Shown here in pieces: positions 8,351 to 17,637 of a DNA stretch of 64,000 nt. Source of the stretch: Mycobacterium lentiflavum (GTDB taxonomy: Bacteria; Actinomycetota; Actinomycetes; Mycobacteriales; Mycobacteriaceae). The DNA is taken from NCBI RefSeq assembly GCF_022374895.2, contig NZ_CP092423.2:1240001-1304000 (forward strand), in the 5' to 3' direction. Made by a program: the position numbers and the translations under genes. Position 1 is the stretch's first letter; each line of letters opens with the position of its first letter. The notes beneath the pieces were generated by a model. It saw nothing but the letters and a program-made list of their open reading frames with translations. It made no database searches and had not been told where the DNA came from.

Positions 8351-8788
8351 ATGACCGATGCTGGATTGCGCGCTGACAAGCGTCAACGCGGCCACAGAGC
8401 CGTCGAATTGCATGTTGCTGCGCGCCTGGAAAACTTGGCGATGCTGCGCACGCTGGTGGGTGCGATCGGCACCTACGAAGACCTGGATTTCGACGCCGTC
8501 GCGGATCTACGGCTCGCGGTCGACGAGGTGTGCACGCGGTTGATCCGGTCGGCCACCCCTGACGCCACCCTGATCGTGGTGGTCGACCCGCGCGCAGATG
8601 AATTGGTGGTCGAGGCGTCCGCGACCTGCAACACCCACGACGTGGTGTCGCCGGGCAGCTTCAGCTGGCACGTCCTGACGTCGTTGGCCGACGACGTCCA
8701 AACTTTCCACGACGGTCGGGAACCCAATGAAACCGGCAGCGTTTTCGGTATTACGCTGACGGCGCGACGGGCGGCCGCTAGCCGGTGA
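8351..8788 (+). CDS. rsbW: Anti-sigma F factor RsbW (UsfX)
   Basis: A 145-residue GHKL-type anti-sigma factor that sequesters SigF and is released by STAS antagonists. The ATPase-like region DLRLAVDEVCTRLIRSA (52-68) corresponds to the N-box, but the usual Asn is absent; mycobacterial RsbW is known for weak or atypical kinase features. The ATG at 8351 is chosen because GGGAG lies 5 bases upstream and it matches the Mtb protein length; a GTG at 8324 would add nine residues. Its stop overlaps the sigF GTG by four bases (GTGA), giving translational coupling of sigma factor and inhibitor. Confidence 0.9.
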   Translation: MTDAGLRADKRQRGHRAVELHVAARLENLAMLRTLVGAIGTYEDLDFDAVADLRLAVDEVCTRLIRSATPDATLIVVVDPRADELVVEASATCNTHDVVSPGSFSWHVLTSLADDVQTFHDGREPNETGSVFGITLTARRAAASR

Positions 8789-9579
8789 CAGCGCAAGCTG
8801 ACGGCGGTTCGGGCTCCTCACGCCCAAACGAATACGCCGATGTTCCGGATATGTTTCGTGAGTTGGCCACCGTCGCAGCCGACTCGGCAGAATTCCAGCG
8901 CCAACGGGACAAGATCGTCGAGCGGTGTCTGCCGCTGGCCGATCACATCGCCCGCCGGTTCGAGGGCCGCGGCGAACCACGCGACGACCTGGTTCAGGTT
9001 GCGCGAGTGGGATTGGTCAATGCCGTGGTGCGCTTCGACGTCGACGCCGGATCGGACTTCGTGTCGTTCGCGGTGCCGACGATCATGGGTGAGGTCCGCC
9101 GGCACTTCCGGGACAACAGCTGGTCGGTCAAGGTGCCGCGGCGACTCAAGGAGCTGCACCTGCGGCTCGGGAGCGCGACCGCCGACCTGTCGCAACGCCT
9201 CGGACGAGCGCCCACCGCAACCGAACTCGCCGCCGAGCTGGAAATGGACCGCGCCGAGGTCGTCGAAGGTCTGGTAGCGGGCAGCTCGTACAACACCCTG
9301 TCCATCGACAGCGGTGGGGGCGGCGGCGACGAAGAGGACGCGCGTGCCATCGCCGACACGCTTGGTGACGTCGACGCCAGCATCGATCGCATCGAGGACC
9401 GCGAGTCGCTGCGTCCGTTGTTGGAGAGCCTGCCCGAGCGGGAGCGAACGGTGCTGGTGCTCAGGTTCTTTGAGTCGATGACCCAGACGCAGATCGCCGA
9501 GCGAGTCGGCATCTCGCAGATGCACGTATCGCGGCTGCTGGCTAAATCGCTAGCGCGTCTCCGTGACCAGTTGGAGTAG
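8785..9579 (+). CDS. sigF: RNA polymerase sigma factor SigF
   Basis: A 264-residue group-3 sigma factor of the SigB/SigF stress family. Region 2 contains DDLVQVARVGLVNAV and the -10 recognition helix VSFAVPTIMGEVRRHFRD. Region 3 contains the LGRAPTATELA helix. Region 4 ends with a helix-turn-helix (TQTQIAERVGISQMHVSRLL). A Gly/Asp/Glu-rich linker lies at about 169-180. It is translated from a GTG overlapping the rsbW stop. In mycobacteria SigF controls stationary-phase and envelope-stress genes. Its last 30 bases overlap the convergent STAS gene. Confidence 0.95.
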   Translation: MTAQADGGSGSSRPNEYADVPDMFRELATVAADSAEFQRQRDKIVERCLPLADHIARRFEGRGEPRDDLVQVARVGLVNAVVRFDVDAGSDFVSFAVPTIMGEVRRHFRDNSWSVKVPRRLKELHLRLGSATADLSQRLGRAPTATELAAELEMDRAEVVEGLVAGSSYNTLSIDSGGGGGDEEDARAIADTLGDVDASIDRIEDRESLRPLLESLPERERTVLVLRFFESMTQTQIAERVGISQMHVSRLLAKSLARLRDQLE

Positions 9580-9972
9580 CGGCCGCGCCTCGGGACCCGC
9601 GGGCCACGCGACCCGCTCCAGCAGCGGCTCCTCGATCGGCGTCGTCACAGGCAGGGTGCCGTCCGGGTCGCACACGCGCAACAGCCGCGTCACCGCAGGG
9701 CTGGGCACCATCGCCCAACTCAGCTGGGCGCCCGAGCACACCACGTTGATGCGGTGTAGTGCTGAAAAGCCAGCAGTACCAATGAAATCCAGATTGCGCA
9801 GGTCGAGGATCACCCGCTTGGCCCGGCGGGCATTGCGCTGGACGTAGATCGCGAGCTGATCCGAGTTCGCGGCGTCGAGTTCACCGTCGACCGTGATGAC
9901 CGTGCCCGACGCGCTCCAGGTGGCGCTGAATTGGGCTGTTCGGCATTGTTGCCAGGATTGGGTCACAGACAT
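9550..9972 (-). CDS. STAS-domain anti-sigma factor antagonist
   Basis: A 140-residue stand-alone STAS protein: a β-strand pair (TVITVDGELDAAN), the central VILDLRNLDFIGTAGF loop and helix, and a C-terminal extension. Such proteins bind RsbW-type anti-sigma factors and free the sigma factor. At the phospho-acceptor loop (SpoIIAA: D-S-S-G) this protein reads G65-T66-A67-G68, so the usual Ser is Ala and only the neighbouring Thr could be modified. Three cysteines (10, 79, 101) leave redox control open, as known for Mtb RsfA. It converges on sigF with a 30-base overlap and is not present beside sigF in Mtb. Confidence 0.85.
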   Translation of the reverse strand: MSVTQSWQQCRTAQFSATWSASGTVITVDGELDAANSDQLAIYVQRNARRAKRVILDLRNLDFIGTAGFSALHRINVVCSGAQLSWAMVPSPAVTRLLRVCDPDGTLPVTTPIEEPLLERVAWPAGPEARPLLQLVTETR

Positions 9973-10103
9973 TGCTTCACTCCCTCAAACCGAGGATTGG
10001 TGTGAGGACTCGCCAGCGATCCGTAGCGCTGAAAGGAGGGAATTCGCCTTCCGCGCGGCGCTCGCGTAGTCCGGGCGGCTGTGAACTCAACCTGACTCGA
10101 ACC

Positions 10104-10130
10104 CTACCCCCGGTACCGGAGGCCGACAAC
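10104..10130 (-). promoter_or_regulatory. Possible SigF-type promoter for the STAS gene
   Basis: Read on the minus strand: GTTG (10130-10127), 17-base spacer, GGGTAG (10109-10104). The -10 is close to GGGTAY but ends in G, and the -35 is GTTG rather than GTTT. It would give a leader of about 125 bases. The rest of the 9973-10167 gap shows nothing clear. Confidence 0.3.
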
Positions 10131-10167
10131 GTTTACCTAGCTCATTCCCAGGAAGCCAGGTCAGGGC

Positions 10168-11970
10168 CTACTTGATTTCGGCGAGCACCGTGCCCTGGGT
10201 AATGGCGATGCCGGCTTCCACGGCAAGGCCGGTGATGGTGCCGTCCTTGTGGGCGGTGACCGGGTTCTCCATCTTCATCGCCTCCAGGACCACCACCAGC
10301 TCCCCGACTACGACCTGCTGGCCCTCCTCGACCGCGACCTTGACCACGGTGCCCTGCATCGGCGCGGTGACCGCGTCGCCCGAGGCTGCCGCGCCGCCGT
10401 GCGCGCCGCGCTTGCGGGGTTTCGGCTTCTTGCGCACGACGCCGGCGCCGGTCACGCCGGTACCGCCACCGTTGGAGAGCGCCAGATCGCCGGGCAGCGA
10501 CACCTCGAGCCGGCGGCCGTCGACCTCGACGACCACCTTTTGCCGGGGCTGAGTCTCCTCCTCGTCGAGCGGCTCACCGCCGGTGAAGGGCTCGACGGTG
10601 TTGTCCCACTCCGTTTCGATCCAGCGGGTGTGCACCGCGAAACTCTTCCCGTCGCCGATGAACGCCGGGTCGGACACCACGGCGCGGTGGAACGGGATGA
10701 CCGTGGCCAGGCCCTCGACGTGAAATTCGTCCAGCGCGCGGCGCGACCGCGCCAGCGCCTCCTCGCGGGTGGCGCCGTACACGATCAGCTTGGACAGCAT
10801 CGAGTCGAACTGGCCGCCGATCACCGAGCCGGCCTCGACGCCGGAGTCCAGCCGCACGCCGGGGCCGGTCGGGATGTCGTAGCGGGTGACCGGGCCGGGT
10901 GCCGGCAGGAAGCCGCGGCCGGCGTCCTCGCCGTTGATCCGGAACTCGATCGCGTGCCCGCGCGGTGTCGGGTCCTCGGTGATGTCCAGCTTTTCGCCGT
11001 TGGCGATCTTGAACTGCTGCAGCACCAGGTCGATGCCCGCGGTCTCCTCGGTGACCGGGTGCTCCACCTGCAGACGGGTGTTGACCTCAAGGAACGAGAT
11101 CAGGCCGTCCTGGCCCACCAGGTACTCGACGGTTCCCGCACCGTAGTAGTGCGCCTCTTTGCAGATCCGCTTGGCCGATTCGTGGATCTCCTTGCGCTGC
11201 GCGTCGGTGAGGAACGGCGCCGGGGCCTCCTCGACCAGCTTCTGGAAGCGGCGCTGCAGCGAGCAGTCGCGGGTGCCGGCGACGATGACGTTGCCGTGCT
11301 GGTCGGCGATCACCTGGGCCTCGACGTGGCGCGGCTTGTCCAGGTAGCGCTCGACGAAGCACTCACCGCGGCCGAACGCCGCGACGGCCTCACGGGTGGC
11401 CGACTCGAACAGCTCGGGGATCTCCTCGATGCTGCGGGCCACCTTCATGCCGCGGCCGCCACCACCGAAGGCCGCCTTGATGGCGACCGGCACGCCGTAC
11501 TCCTGGGCGAAGGCCACCACCTCGTCGGCATCCTTGACCGGGTCGGGGGTGCCGGGCACCAGCGGCGCCTGGGCGCGGGCGGCGATGTGGCGGGCGGTGA
11601 CCTTGTCGCCGAGATCGCGGATCGACTGCGGGCTGGGCCCGATCCAGATCAGGTTGGCGTCCAGGACCGCCTGGGCGAAATCGGCGTTCTCCGACAGGAA
11701 GCCGTAGCCCGGGTGGATGGCGTTGGCGCCGGACTTGGCCGCCGCGTCGAGAATCTTGCCGAAGTCCAGGTAGGACTCGGCGGAAGTCTGACCGCCCAGG
11801 GCGAACGCCTCGTCGGCCAGACGCACGTGCGGCGCCTCGGCGTCGGGCTCGGCGTACACCGCCACGCTGGACAGGCCCGCGTCGCGGGCCGCCCGGATCA
11901 CCCGGACAGCGATTTCGCCGCGGTTGGCGACGAGCACCTTGGAGATCCTTGAGCTGGCGTGACTGGCCAC
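10168..11970 (-). CDS. accA3: Acyl-CoA carboxylase α subunit AccA3 (biotin carboxylase + BCCP)
   Basis: A 600-residue bifunctional subunit. The N-terminus has the biotin-carboxylase start ([18 protein letters not shown]), an ATP-grasp glycine loop GGGGRGMK and the [14 protein letters not shown] signature. The C-terminal carrier domain has EAMKMENP with biotinyl-Lys at about 566, preceded by a Lys/Ala/Gly hinge. AccA3 is the shared α subunit that pairs with AccD4, AccD5 and AccD6 to make malonyl-, methylmalonyl- and long-chain carboxyl-CoA for fatty and mycolic acid synthesis. The partner accD5-accE5 and the biotin ligase birA are close by. The 131-base gap before sufE suggests its own promoter. 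Confidence 0.96.
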   Translation of the reverse strand: MASHASSRISKVLVANRGEIAVRVIRAARDAGLSSVAVYAEPDAEAPHVRLADEAFALGGQTSAESYLDFGKILDAAAKSGANAIHPGYGFLSENADFAQAVLDANLIWIGPSPQSIRDLGDKVTARHIAARAQAPLVPGTPDPVKDADEVVAFAQEYGVPVAIKAAFGGGGRGMKVARSIEEIPELFESATREAVAAFGRGECFVERYLDKPRHVEAQVIADQHGNVIVAGTRDCSLQRRFQKLVEEAPAPFLTDAQRKEIHESAKRICKEAHYYGAGTVEYLVGQDGLISFLEVNTRLQVEHPVTEETAGIDLVLQQFKIANGEKLDITEDPTPRGHAIEFRINGEDAGRGFLPAPGPVTRYDIPTGPGVRLDSGVEAGSVIGGQFDSMLSKLIVYGATREEALARSRRALDEFHVEGLATVIPFHRAVVSDPAFIGDGKSFAVHTRWIETEWDNTVEPFTGGEPLDEEETQPRQKVVVEVDGRRLEVSLPGDLALSNGGGTGVTGAGVVRKKPKPRKRGAHGGAAASGDAVTAPMQGTVVKVAVEEGQQVVVGELVVVLEAMKMENPVTAHKDGTITGLAVEAGIAITQGTVLAEIK

Positions 11971-12101
11971 TGCGCCTCCTGTTTTGGCCTATCGGCAGAG
12001 ATTGTTCTGCGTGCGTCTCTAAGAGAATTTCTTACAACGATTTCGGGGGAAGTCTAAGCGCCGCGCCGTCGGGACGAAGAGGCGGTGTCGGTATTCGGGG
12101 G

Positions 12102-12524
12102 TTACTCGGCGGTATCTCGCAGCCGCCTTTTGATACGGGCCAGCATCGCCGACATGCCCCGCAGCCGCAGCGGGCTGATCAGAGCGGCCAGCCCCAGCTC
12201 GCTGTAGAAATCCTCGGGCACCGCCAGGATCTCGGTTGCTGGTTGCTCGTCGAGGCCGGCGGCCAGGATCGAAGCGAATCCACGGGTGGTGGGTGCTTCG
12301 GCGGGAGCGCTGAAATACAGCCGCACCCGGTTCGGGTCGTGCGCGTCGACATGCAAGAACAGCGGCGACTGGCACTCGGGAACCGGTTCCATCGCCGCTT
12401 CGGCCAAAAAGGGCGGCAGGGCTGGAAGTTCATCGGCATATTCCAGCAAGAGCTTCAGCTTGTCCTGACCCTGCACTGCGGCGAAGTCGGACACCACCTC
12501 GGCTAGCGGAGCGGGCAGGGTCAT
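12102..12524 (-). CDS. SufE-family Fe-S metabolism protein (Rv3284-like)
   Basis: A 140-residue SufE-like sulfur acceptor. The N-terminus [15 protein letters not shown] and the conserved Cys51 in VPECQSPLF match the family's persulfide-accepting loop. The C-terminus [18 protein letters not shown] is also typical. The ATG at 12524 overlaps the TGA of sseA by four bases, so the rhodanese and its likely sulfur acceptor are translationally coupled. It is the last gene of the accD5-accE5-maf-sseA run. The precise sulfur donor and acceptor chain is inferred. Confidence 0.85.
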   Translation of the reverse strand: MTLPAPLAEVVSDFAAVQGQDKLKLLLEYADELPALPPFLAEAAMEPVPECQSPLFLHVDAHDPNRVRLYFSAPAEAPTTRGFASILAAGLDEQPATEILAVPEDFYSELGLAALISPLRLRGMSAMLARIKRRLRDTAE

Positions 12525-13450
12525 CGGGCCGGTACGGCTCCCGGTGCCTGGCCTGGTGCCTGGCCCGGTGCCTGGCCTGGTTCCGAGCCCGCGACGATCG
12601 GCACCCGCACGGTGTTGCCCCACTCGGTCCAGGACCCGTCGTAATTGCGGACGCCGGGCTTGCCCAGCAAGTGGGTGAGTACGAACCAGGTGTGGCTGGA
12701 CCGCTCGCCGATGCGGCAGTAGACGACCGTCTTGTCGTCGGGTTGCAGGAATCCATACAGCTCTTCGAGCTCTTCGCGGCTGCGGAACCGGCCGCTCTCG
12801 TCGACCGCCTTGCCCCACGGGATCGATCGGGCAGTGGGAATGTGGCCGGCACGCAGCGCGCCCTCTTCCGGGTAGTCGGGCATGTGCGTGCGTTTGCCGG
12901 TGTATTCGTCGGGTGAGCGCACGTCGATCAGCGGCTGGCTGCCCAGGATGTCGAGCACGTCGTCCTTGTAGGCGCGGATCGGCGCGTCGTTGCGGGCCAC
13001 GACGGGGTAGCCGGTCGAAGTCTTGGTCGGCACCTCGAGGCTGGTGTCGCGTCGCTCGGACAGCCACAGGTCGCGTCCACCGTTGAGCAACCGCACATCG
13101 GGATGGCCGAACAACGTGAAGACCCACAGCGCGTAGGCGGCCCACCAGTTGCTCTTGTCGCCGTAGATCACCACGGTGTCGTCGCGCGAGATGCCCTTGC
13201 GGTCCATCAATTCCGCGAATTGCTCACCGGAGATGTAGTCGCGGACCCGCGGGTCGTTGAGGTCGGTGTGCCAGTCGATCTTGACCGCGCCGGGGATGTG
13301 CCCGACGTCGTAGAGCAACACGTCTTCGTCGGATTCGACGATCGCCAGGCCGGGCGAGCCCAGGTGGCCGGACAGCCAGTCGGCGGTGACGAGGCGTTCG
13401 GGGTGGGCGTAGGCCGACAGCGTGGGGCTTGAATCGGGAGGTAGCGGCAC
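12521..13450 (-). CDS. sseA: Thiosulfate sulfurtransferase (tandem rhodanese) SseA
   Basis: A 309-residue two-domain rhodanese. The inactive N-terminal domain includes [15 protein letters not shown]. The active C-terminal domain includes [14 protein letters not shown], with the catalytic Cys in a CRxGxRS loop. It transfers sulfane sulfur; in Mtb SseA has been linked to the SodA/DoxX oxidative-stress complex. The GTG at 13450 is chosen ([20 protein letters not shown]), giving the family length and a 14-base gap from maf; longer upstream frames overlap maf. The C-terminus carries a GQAP tetrapeptide repeated three times, encoded by the 12-base tandem repeat at 12543-12578. Confidence 0.9.
   Translation of the reverse strand: MPLPPDSSPTLSAYAHPERLVTADWLSGHLGSPGLAIVESDEDVLLYDVGHIPGAVKIDWHTDLNDPRVRDYISGEQFAELMDRKGISRDDTVVIYGDKSNWWAAYALWVFTLFGHPDVRLLNGGRDLWLSERRDTSLEVPTKTSTGYPVVARNDAPIRAYKDDVLDILGSQPLIDVRSPDEYTGKRTHMPDYPEEGALRAGHIPTARSIPWGKAVDESGRFRSREELEELYGFLQPDDKTVVYCRIGERSSHTWFVLTHLLGKPGVRNYDGSWTEWGNTVRVPIVAGSEPGQAPGQAPGQAPGAVPAR
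12543..12578. repeat. 12-base tandem repeat, three copies, in the sseA 3' end
   Basis: GGTGCCTGGCCT, GGTGCCTGGCCC and GGTGCCTGGCCT follow each other without a gap; two copies are identical and one differs at its last base. The unit length is a multiple of three and encodes GQAP on the minus strand, so copy-number change would keep the frame. Confidence 0.85.
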
Positions 13451-13464
13451 ACGGCAAAGCCTAC

Positions 13465-14112
13465 TCAGCGCCGAGGTTCGGCGTTGTCCGCCCACAGTGC
13501 CGCGATGGATAGGCCCGCGCGGCGCAGCAGCACCCGGGTCAGCGGCAGTCCGATGCCCACTACGGCCGACGGATCGCCGTCGACGCCGTCGATGAACCAG
13601 CCGCCCAGGCCGTCCAGGGTGAAGCCGCCCGCGACCCGCAGTGATTCGCCGTCGGCGAGGTAGGCCTCCAGGTCGTCGGGCTCCGGTGTTCCGAAATGCA
13701 CTGTGGTGATTGATGTTTGCGCTTCGCAATGGACAATGTTGTTGTCCTGCAGACGGATAACGCAGTGACCGGTATAGAGCTGGCCGGAACGCCCGGCCAT
13801 CGACTGCCAGAGTTGGCGCGCGGCCTCGACGGATTCCGGCTTGCCGCACAGCCCGCCGTCGAGGTGCAGCATCGAATCACAGCCGATCACAACACAATCG
13901 GTCGCGACGGCGGCATCGAGTTCACCGGCCACCTGCTCGGCCTTTGCCTGGGCCAGCGCACAGACCACGTCGCCGGGCGAGGCGTCGGGTCCCAGATTGT
14001 CGATCAGGCGATCCTCGTCGACGCCGGAGACGACGACCAGGGGATCGATGCCCGCCTGGCGCAGCACCTTGAGGCGGCCGCTGGAGGCCGACCCGAGTAC
14101 GACCCGGGTCAT
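13465..14112 (-). CDS. Maf-family nucleotide pyrophosphatase (Rv3282-like)
   Basis: A 215-residue Maf/HAM1-superfamily protein. It opens [17 protein letters not shown], with the conserved S-x-x-R substrate loop, and has the central [13 protein letters not shown] metal-site motif. Maf proteins hydrolyse non-canonical or methylated nucleoside triphosphates to monophosphates and affect septation in some bacteria. The start at 14112 overlaps the accE5 stop by four bases (ATGA); sseA follows after 14 bases. It belongs to the accD5-accE5-maf-sseA-sufE run, as in Mtb. Confidence 0.9.
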   Translation of the reverse strand: MTRVVLGSASSGRLKVLRQAGIDPLVVVSGVDEDRLIDNLGPDASPGDVVCALAQAKAEQVAGELDAAVATDCVVIGCDSMLHLDGGLCGKPESVEAARQLWQSMAGRSGQLYTGHCVIRLQDNNIVHCEAQTSITTVHFGTPEPDDLEAYLADGESLRVAGGFTLDGLGGWFIDGVDGDPSAVVGIGLPLTRVLLRRAGLSIAALWADNAEPRR

Positions 14113-14378
14113 CGCTGCATGTGGATGCGTTCCTGCAGGGTGATGCGCTGGTAGTTGCTGATCGCATAGCGCAGCTTGTCGACCGGAAGGCCCCAGCGGG
14201 TCTTTTCCGGTTGCTCGGGCGCCGCGCCACCCCCGGCACTGCCCAGCACGGTGATCAGCGCGGCCACCTCCGCGGCGGTGGGATGACCCCGCAGAATCTG
14301 GATGTGCGGCGCGTGCGCGGAGTTAGCCGCCCCGGTGGCCTCGTCGCCCGCGGGGGCTGAACCGTTCGTCTCGCTCAT
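14109..14378 (-). CDS. accE5: Acyl-CoA carboxylase epsilon subunit AccE5
   Basis: An 89-residue protein with a disordered Gly/Ala/Asn-rich N-terminus and the actinobacterial AccE core [17 protein letters not shown] followed by [10 protein letters not shown]. The epsilon subunit stabilises and activates the AccA3-AccD5 propionyl/acetyl-CoA carboxylase. The ATG (14378) overlaps the accD5 stop by four bases, and the stop overlaps the maf ATG, so three genes are chained by ATGA junctions. Confidence 0.9.
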   Translation of the reverse strand: MSETNGSAPAGDEATGAANSAHAPHIQILRGHPTAAEVAALITVLGSAGGGAAPEQPEKTRWGLPVDKLRYAISNYQRITLQERIHMQR

Positions 14379-16015
14379 AGCGGAATATTCCCGTGCTTCT
14401 TCGGCGGTAGGTGGGAGATCTTGCGTTCCAGCAGCCGCAGCGCCGTGGCGATATACCCGCGGGTGTGCGACGGCGGGATCACCGAGTCGACGTAACCGCG
14501 CTCGGCGGCGACGTACGGGTTGACCAGGGTGTCCTCGTACTCCTGCTGCAACTGCAGCCGCAGCTCGTCGACGTCGCGGCCCTCGGCGGCGGCCTGCTTG
14601 AGCTGCTGGCGGTAGACGAAGCCGACCGCGCCCGAGGCGCCCATCACCGCGATCTGCGCGGTCGGCCAGGCCAGGTTGACGTCGCAGCCCATGTCCTTGG
14701 ACCCCATCACGCAGTACGCGCCGCCGTAGGCCTTGCGGGTGATGACGGTGATCTTGGGGACGGTGGCCTCGCCGTAGGCGTACAGCAGCTTGGCGCCGCG
14801 CCGGATGATGCCGTTGTATTCCTGGCCGGTGCCCGGCAGGAAGCCCGGCACGTCCACCAGCATGATGATCGGGATGTTGAAGCAGTCGCAGGTCCGCACG
14901 AACCGCGCCGCCTTCTCGGAGGCGTTGATGTCCAGACAGCCCGCGAACTGAGTGGGCTGGTTGGCGACGATGCCGACCGGCCGGCCGTCGACCCGGCCGA
15001 ATCCGACGACGATGTTCTGCGCGTAACCGCCCTGAATTTCCAGGAATTCGTCGTCGTCGAGGATGCGGGTGATCACCTCGTGCATGTCGTAGGGCTGGTT
15101 GGGCGAGTCCGGGATCAGTGTGTCCAGCTCGAGGTCCTCTTCGGTGAGGTTCTCCTCGATCGGACCCTCCGGGGCCGGCACCGCGTAGCGGGGTGGGTCG
15201 GTGAAGTTGTTGGGCGGCAGATACCCCAGCAGGTCGCGGACCCAGTCGAAGGCATCCTGCTCGCCGGAGGCGACGTAGTGCAGCGTGCCCGACTTGGCCA
15301 TGTGGGTGTGGGCGCCGCCGAGTTCCTCCATCGTGACGTCCTCGCCGGTGACGGTCTTGATGACGTCGGGCCCGGTGATGAACATCTGGCTGGTCTGGTC
15401 GACCATCACGACGAAGTCGGTCAGGGCGGGGGAGTACACGTGCCCACCGGCCGCCGCACCCATGATCAGCGAGATCTGCGGGATGACGCCCGACGCCAGG
15501 ATGTTGTTGCGGAAGATGCGGCTGTACAGGCCCAGCGAGACGACGCCTTCCTGGATCCGCGCGCCGGCGCCGTCGTTGATACCGATCAGCGGGCGGCCGG
15601 TCTTGATGGCCAGCTCCTGGACCTTGACGATCTTCTCGCCGTAGACCTCGCCCAAGCTGCCGCCGAACACCGTGGCGTCCTGGCTGAAGATACAGACGTC
15701 GCGGCCGTCGATGGTGCCGTAGCCGGTGATCACACCGTCGCCGAGCGGGCGGTTGGCTTCCAGGCCGAAGTTGGTGCTGCGGTGCTTGGCCAGCGCGTCG
15801 AGCTCGACGAACGAGTCCTCGTCGAGCAGGGCGAGGATGCGCTCGCGGGCGGTCAGCTTGCCCTTGGCGTGCACCTTCTCGACGGCCTCTTCACCGACGG
15901 GGTGCAGCGACTCCTCCCGGCGCTTGTGCAGTTCGGCCAGCTTGCCCGCGGTGGTGTGGATGTCGATGGTGTGCTCGGCAGCGGGTTCTGCAGTGTGGTC
16001 GGTAACGCTCGTCAT
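14375..16015 (-). CDS. accD5: Propionyl-CoA carboxylase β subunit AccD5
   Basis: A 546-residue carboxyltransferase (two crotonase-like halves, AccD5 length). Signatures are [14 protein letters not shown] and [17 protein letters not shown] in the N-half, and [18 protein letters not shown] with [16 protein letters not shown] in the C-half, which supply oxyanion holes and the biotin/CoA site. It transfers CO2 from AccA3-biotin to propionyl-CoA (and acetyl-CoA), giving methylmalonyl-CoA for methyl-branched lipids. The ATG at 16015 ([11 protein letters not shown]) is chosen by family length; the longer open frame runs into the divergent gene at 16055. First gene of a five-gene run. Confidence 0.96.
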   Translation of the reverse strand: MTSVTDHTAEPAAEHTIDIHTTAGKLAELHKRREESLHPVGEEAVEKVHAKGKLTARERILALLDEDSFVELDALAKHRSTNFGLEANRPLGDGVITGYGTIDGRDVCIFSQDATVFGGSLGEVYGEKIVKVQELAIKTGRPLIGINDGAGARIQEGVVSLGLYSRIFRNNILASGVIPQISLIMGAAAGGHVYSPALTDFVVMVDQTSQMFITGPDVIKTVTGEDVTMEELGGAHTHMAKSGTLHYVASGEQDAFDWVRDLLGYLPPNNFTDPPRYAVPAPEGPIEENLTEEDLELDTLIPDSPNQPYDMHEVITRILDDDEFLEIQGGYAQNIVVGFGRVDGRPVGIVANQPTQFAGCLDINASEKAARFVRTCDCFNIPIIMLVDVPGFLPGTGQEYNGIIRRGAKLLYAYGEATVPKITVITRKAYGGAYCVMGSKDMGCDVNLAWPTAQIAVMGASGAVGFVYRQQLKQAAAEGRDVDELRLQLQQEYEDTLVNPYVAAERGYVDSVIPPSHTRGYIATALRLLERKISHLPPKKHGNIPL

Positions 16016-16039
16016 GGGAGTCGAGCTTAGCGGCGGGGA

Positions 16040-16045
16040 TAGGCT
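16040..16045 (+). promoter_or_regulatory. -10 box (TAGGCT) of the 16055 gene
   Basis: TAGGCT (TANNNT type, preceded by GA) ends 9 bases before the ATG at 16055, so transcription would begin almost at the start codon (leaderless or nearly so). The same box precedes birA, manB and tmk in this window. No -35 match is obvious. Confidence 0.4.
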
Positions 16046-16054
16046 GCGCTGACT

Positions 16055-17611
16055 ATGGGCACGGTGCAGTGGAGCAAAGAGTGCGACGTGCTGGTCGCGG
16101 GGTCCGGCGGCGGCGGGGTCACGGGTGCCTACACCGCGGCGCGCGAAGGACTCGAGGTGGTGCTGGTCGAGGCGACCGACAAATTCGGTGGCACGACGGC
16201 ATACTCCGGGGGCGGCGGCGTCTGGTTTCCCTGCAACCCGGTGCTCGTCCGGGCCGGTATGGACGACGACACCATCGAGGACGCCCTCACCTACTACCGG
16301 GCCGTGGTCGGCGACCGCACCCCGCGCGACCTCCAGGAGACGTTCGTTCGTGGTGGCGCGCCGCTGATCGAGTACCTGGAAGAAGACCCGAACCTCAAGT
16401 TCGTGCCGTTGCCCTGGCCCGACTACTACGGCAAGGCGCCGAAGGCGCGCCTGGACGGGCAGCGCCACATCGCCGCCAAGCCGTTGAAGGTGGCCGCCGC
16501 TCCCGAATTGCGCGACGCGATTCGCGGGCCGCTGGACACCGACCGGCTCGGCGCCGAAACCCCGCCCGACTACTACCTCGGCGGCCGCGCGCTGATCGCG
16601 CGTTTCCTCAAGGCCATCGAGCAGTACCCCCGCGCGTCGCTGCAACGCGACACCGCGCTGGTCGAGCTGGTGATGTCCGACGGGCGGGTTACGGGAGCGA
16701 TCGTCGAGACCGCCGGCGAGCGCCGCGCCATCCGCACCCGGCTGGGCGTGCTGCTGGCCGCCGGCGGTTTCGAAGCCAACGAGGAGTTGCGCCGCGAATA
16801 CGGCGTGCCGGGCGTGGCGCGAGACACCATGGGCGGCCCGGGAAGTCGCGGTCTGGCGCTGCAGGCCGGCATCGCCGCGGGCGCCGACACCGACCTGCTT
16901 GACCAGGCGTGGTGGTCACCGGGCATGACCCATCCCGACGGCCGCTCGGCGTTCGCGCTGTGGTTCACCGGCGGCATCTTCGTCAACCAGCACGGCGATC
17001 GGTTCGTCAACGAGTCGAGGGCCTACGACCGGGCCGGGCGCGAGATCATCGCGCAGCTGCAAGACGGCTCGATGTCGTTGCCGTACTGGATGATCTACGA
17101 CGACAAGGAAGGCGAGGTGCCGCCGGTCAAGGCCGCCAACGTGTCCATCGTCGAGACCGAGAAGTACGTCGCCGCCGGGCTGTGGCACACCGCCGACACC
17201 CTCGAGGAGCTGGCCGCCAAGATCGGGGTCCCGGGGGATCGGCTGGCCGCAACGGTGGCCCGGTTCAACGGTTTTGCCGCATCCGGCGTCGACGAGGACT
17301 TCGGCCGCGGCGACGAGGCCTTCGATCGCGCGTTCTCCGGAGGCGCCTCGCCGCTGGTCGCCATCGACTCACCGCCGTATCACGCCGCGCAGTTCGGGCT
17401 GTCCGATCTGGGCACCAAGGGCGGCCTGCGCACCGACACCGCGGCGCGGGTGCTCGACACCTCCGGCAAGCCCATCCCCGGTCTGTACGCGGCGGGCAAC
17501 ACGATGGCCGCGCCCAGCGGGCTGGCCTATCCCGGCGGTGGCAACCCGATCGGGACCAGCATGCTGTTCAGCCACCTGGCGGCACTGGACATGCGAGATC
17601 GCCGCCACTGA
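16055..17611 (+). CDS. FAD-dependent 3-ketosteroid-Δ1-dehydrogenase-like oxidoreductase
   Basis: A 518-residue flavoprotein of the fumarate reductase/KstD family. The N-terminal Rossmann motif [18 protein letters not shown] is at 11-28, with [19 protein letters not shown] following. The C-terminus has [12 protein letters not shown] and [12 protein letters not shown], the Tyr/Gly signature seen in KstD enzymes, which remove hydrogens at C1-C2 of 3-ketosteroids. The family assignment is firm; the steroid substrate is inferred, because several mycobacterial paralogues act on other substrates or are untested. It is divergent from accD5 and followed after 26 bases by birA. I do not recall a gene at this place in Mtb. 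Confidence 0.8.
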   Translation: MGTVQWSKECDVLVAGSGGGGVTGAYTAAREGLEVVLVEATDKFGGTTAYSGGGGVWFPCNPVLVRAGMDDDTIEDALTYYRAVVGDRTPRDLQETFVRGGAPLIEYLEEDPNLKFVPLPWPDYYGKAPKARLDGQRHIAAKPLKVAAAPELRDAIRGPLDTDRLGAETPPDYYLGGRALIARFLKAIEQYPRASLQRDTALVELVMSDGRVTGAIVETAGERRAIRTRLGVLLAAGGFEANEELRREYGVPGVARDTMGGPGSRGLALQAGIAAGADTDLLDQAWWSPGMTHPDGRSAFALWFTGGIFVNQHGDRFVNESRAYDRAGREIIAQLQDGSMSLPYWMIYDDKEGEVPPVKAANVSIVETEKYVAAGLWHTADTLEELAAKIGVPGDRLAATVARFNGFAASGVDEDFGRGDEAFDRAFSGGASPLVAIDSPPYHAAQFGLSDLGTKGGLRTDTAARVLDTSGKPIPGLYAAGNTMAAPSGLAYPGGGNPIGTSMLFSHLAALDMRDRRH

Positions 17612-17623
17612 GCTCCGGCCCTC

Positions 17624-17629
17624 TAGGCT
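17624..17629 (+). promoter_or_regulatory. -10 box (TAGGCT) of birA
   Basis: TAGGCT ends 8 bases before the birA ATG, in the short gap after the KstD-like gene. It is placed for a leaderless or near-leaderless mRNA. Confidence 0.4.
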
Positions 17630-17637
17630 GGACGTCG

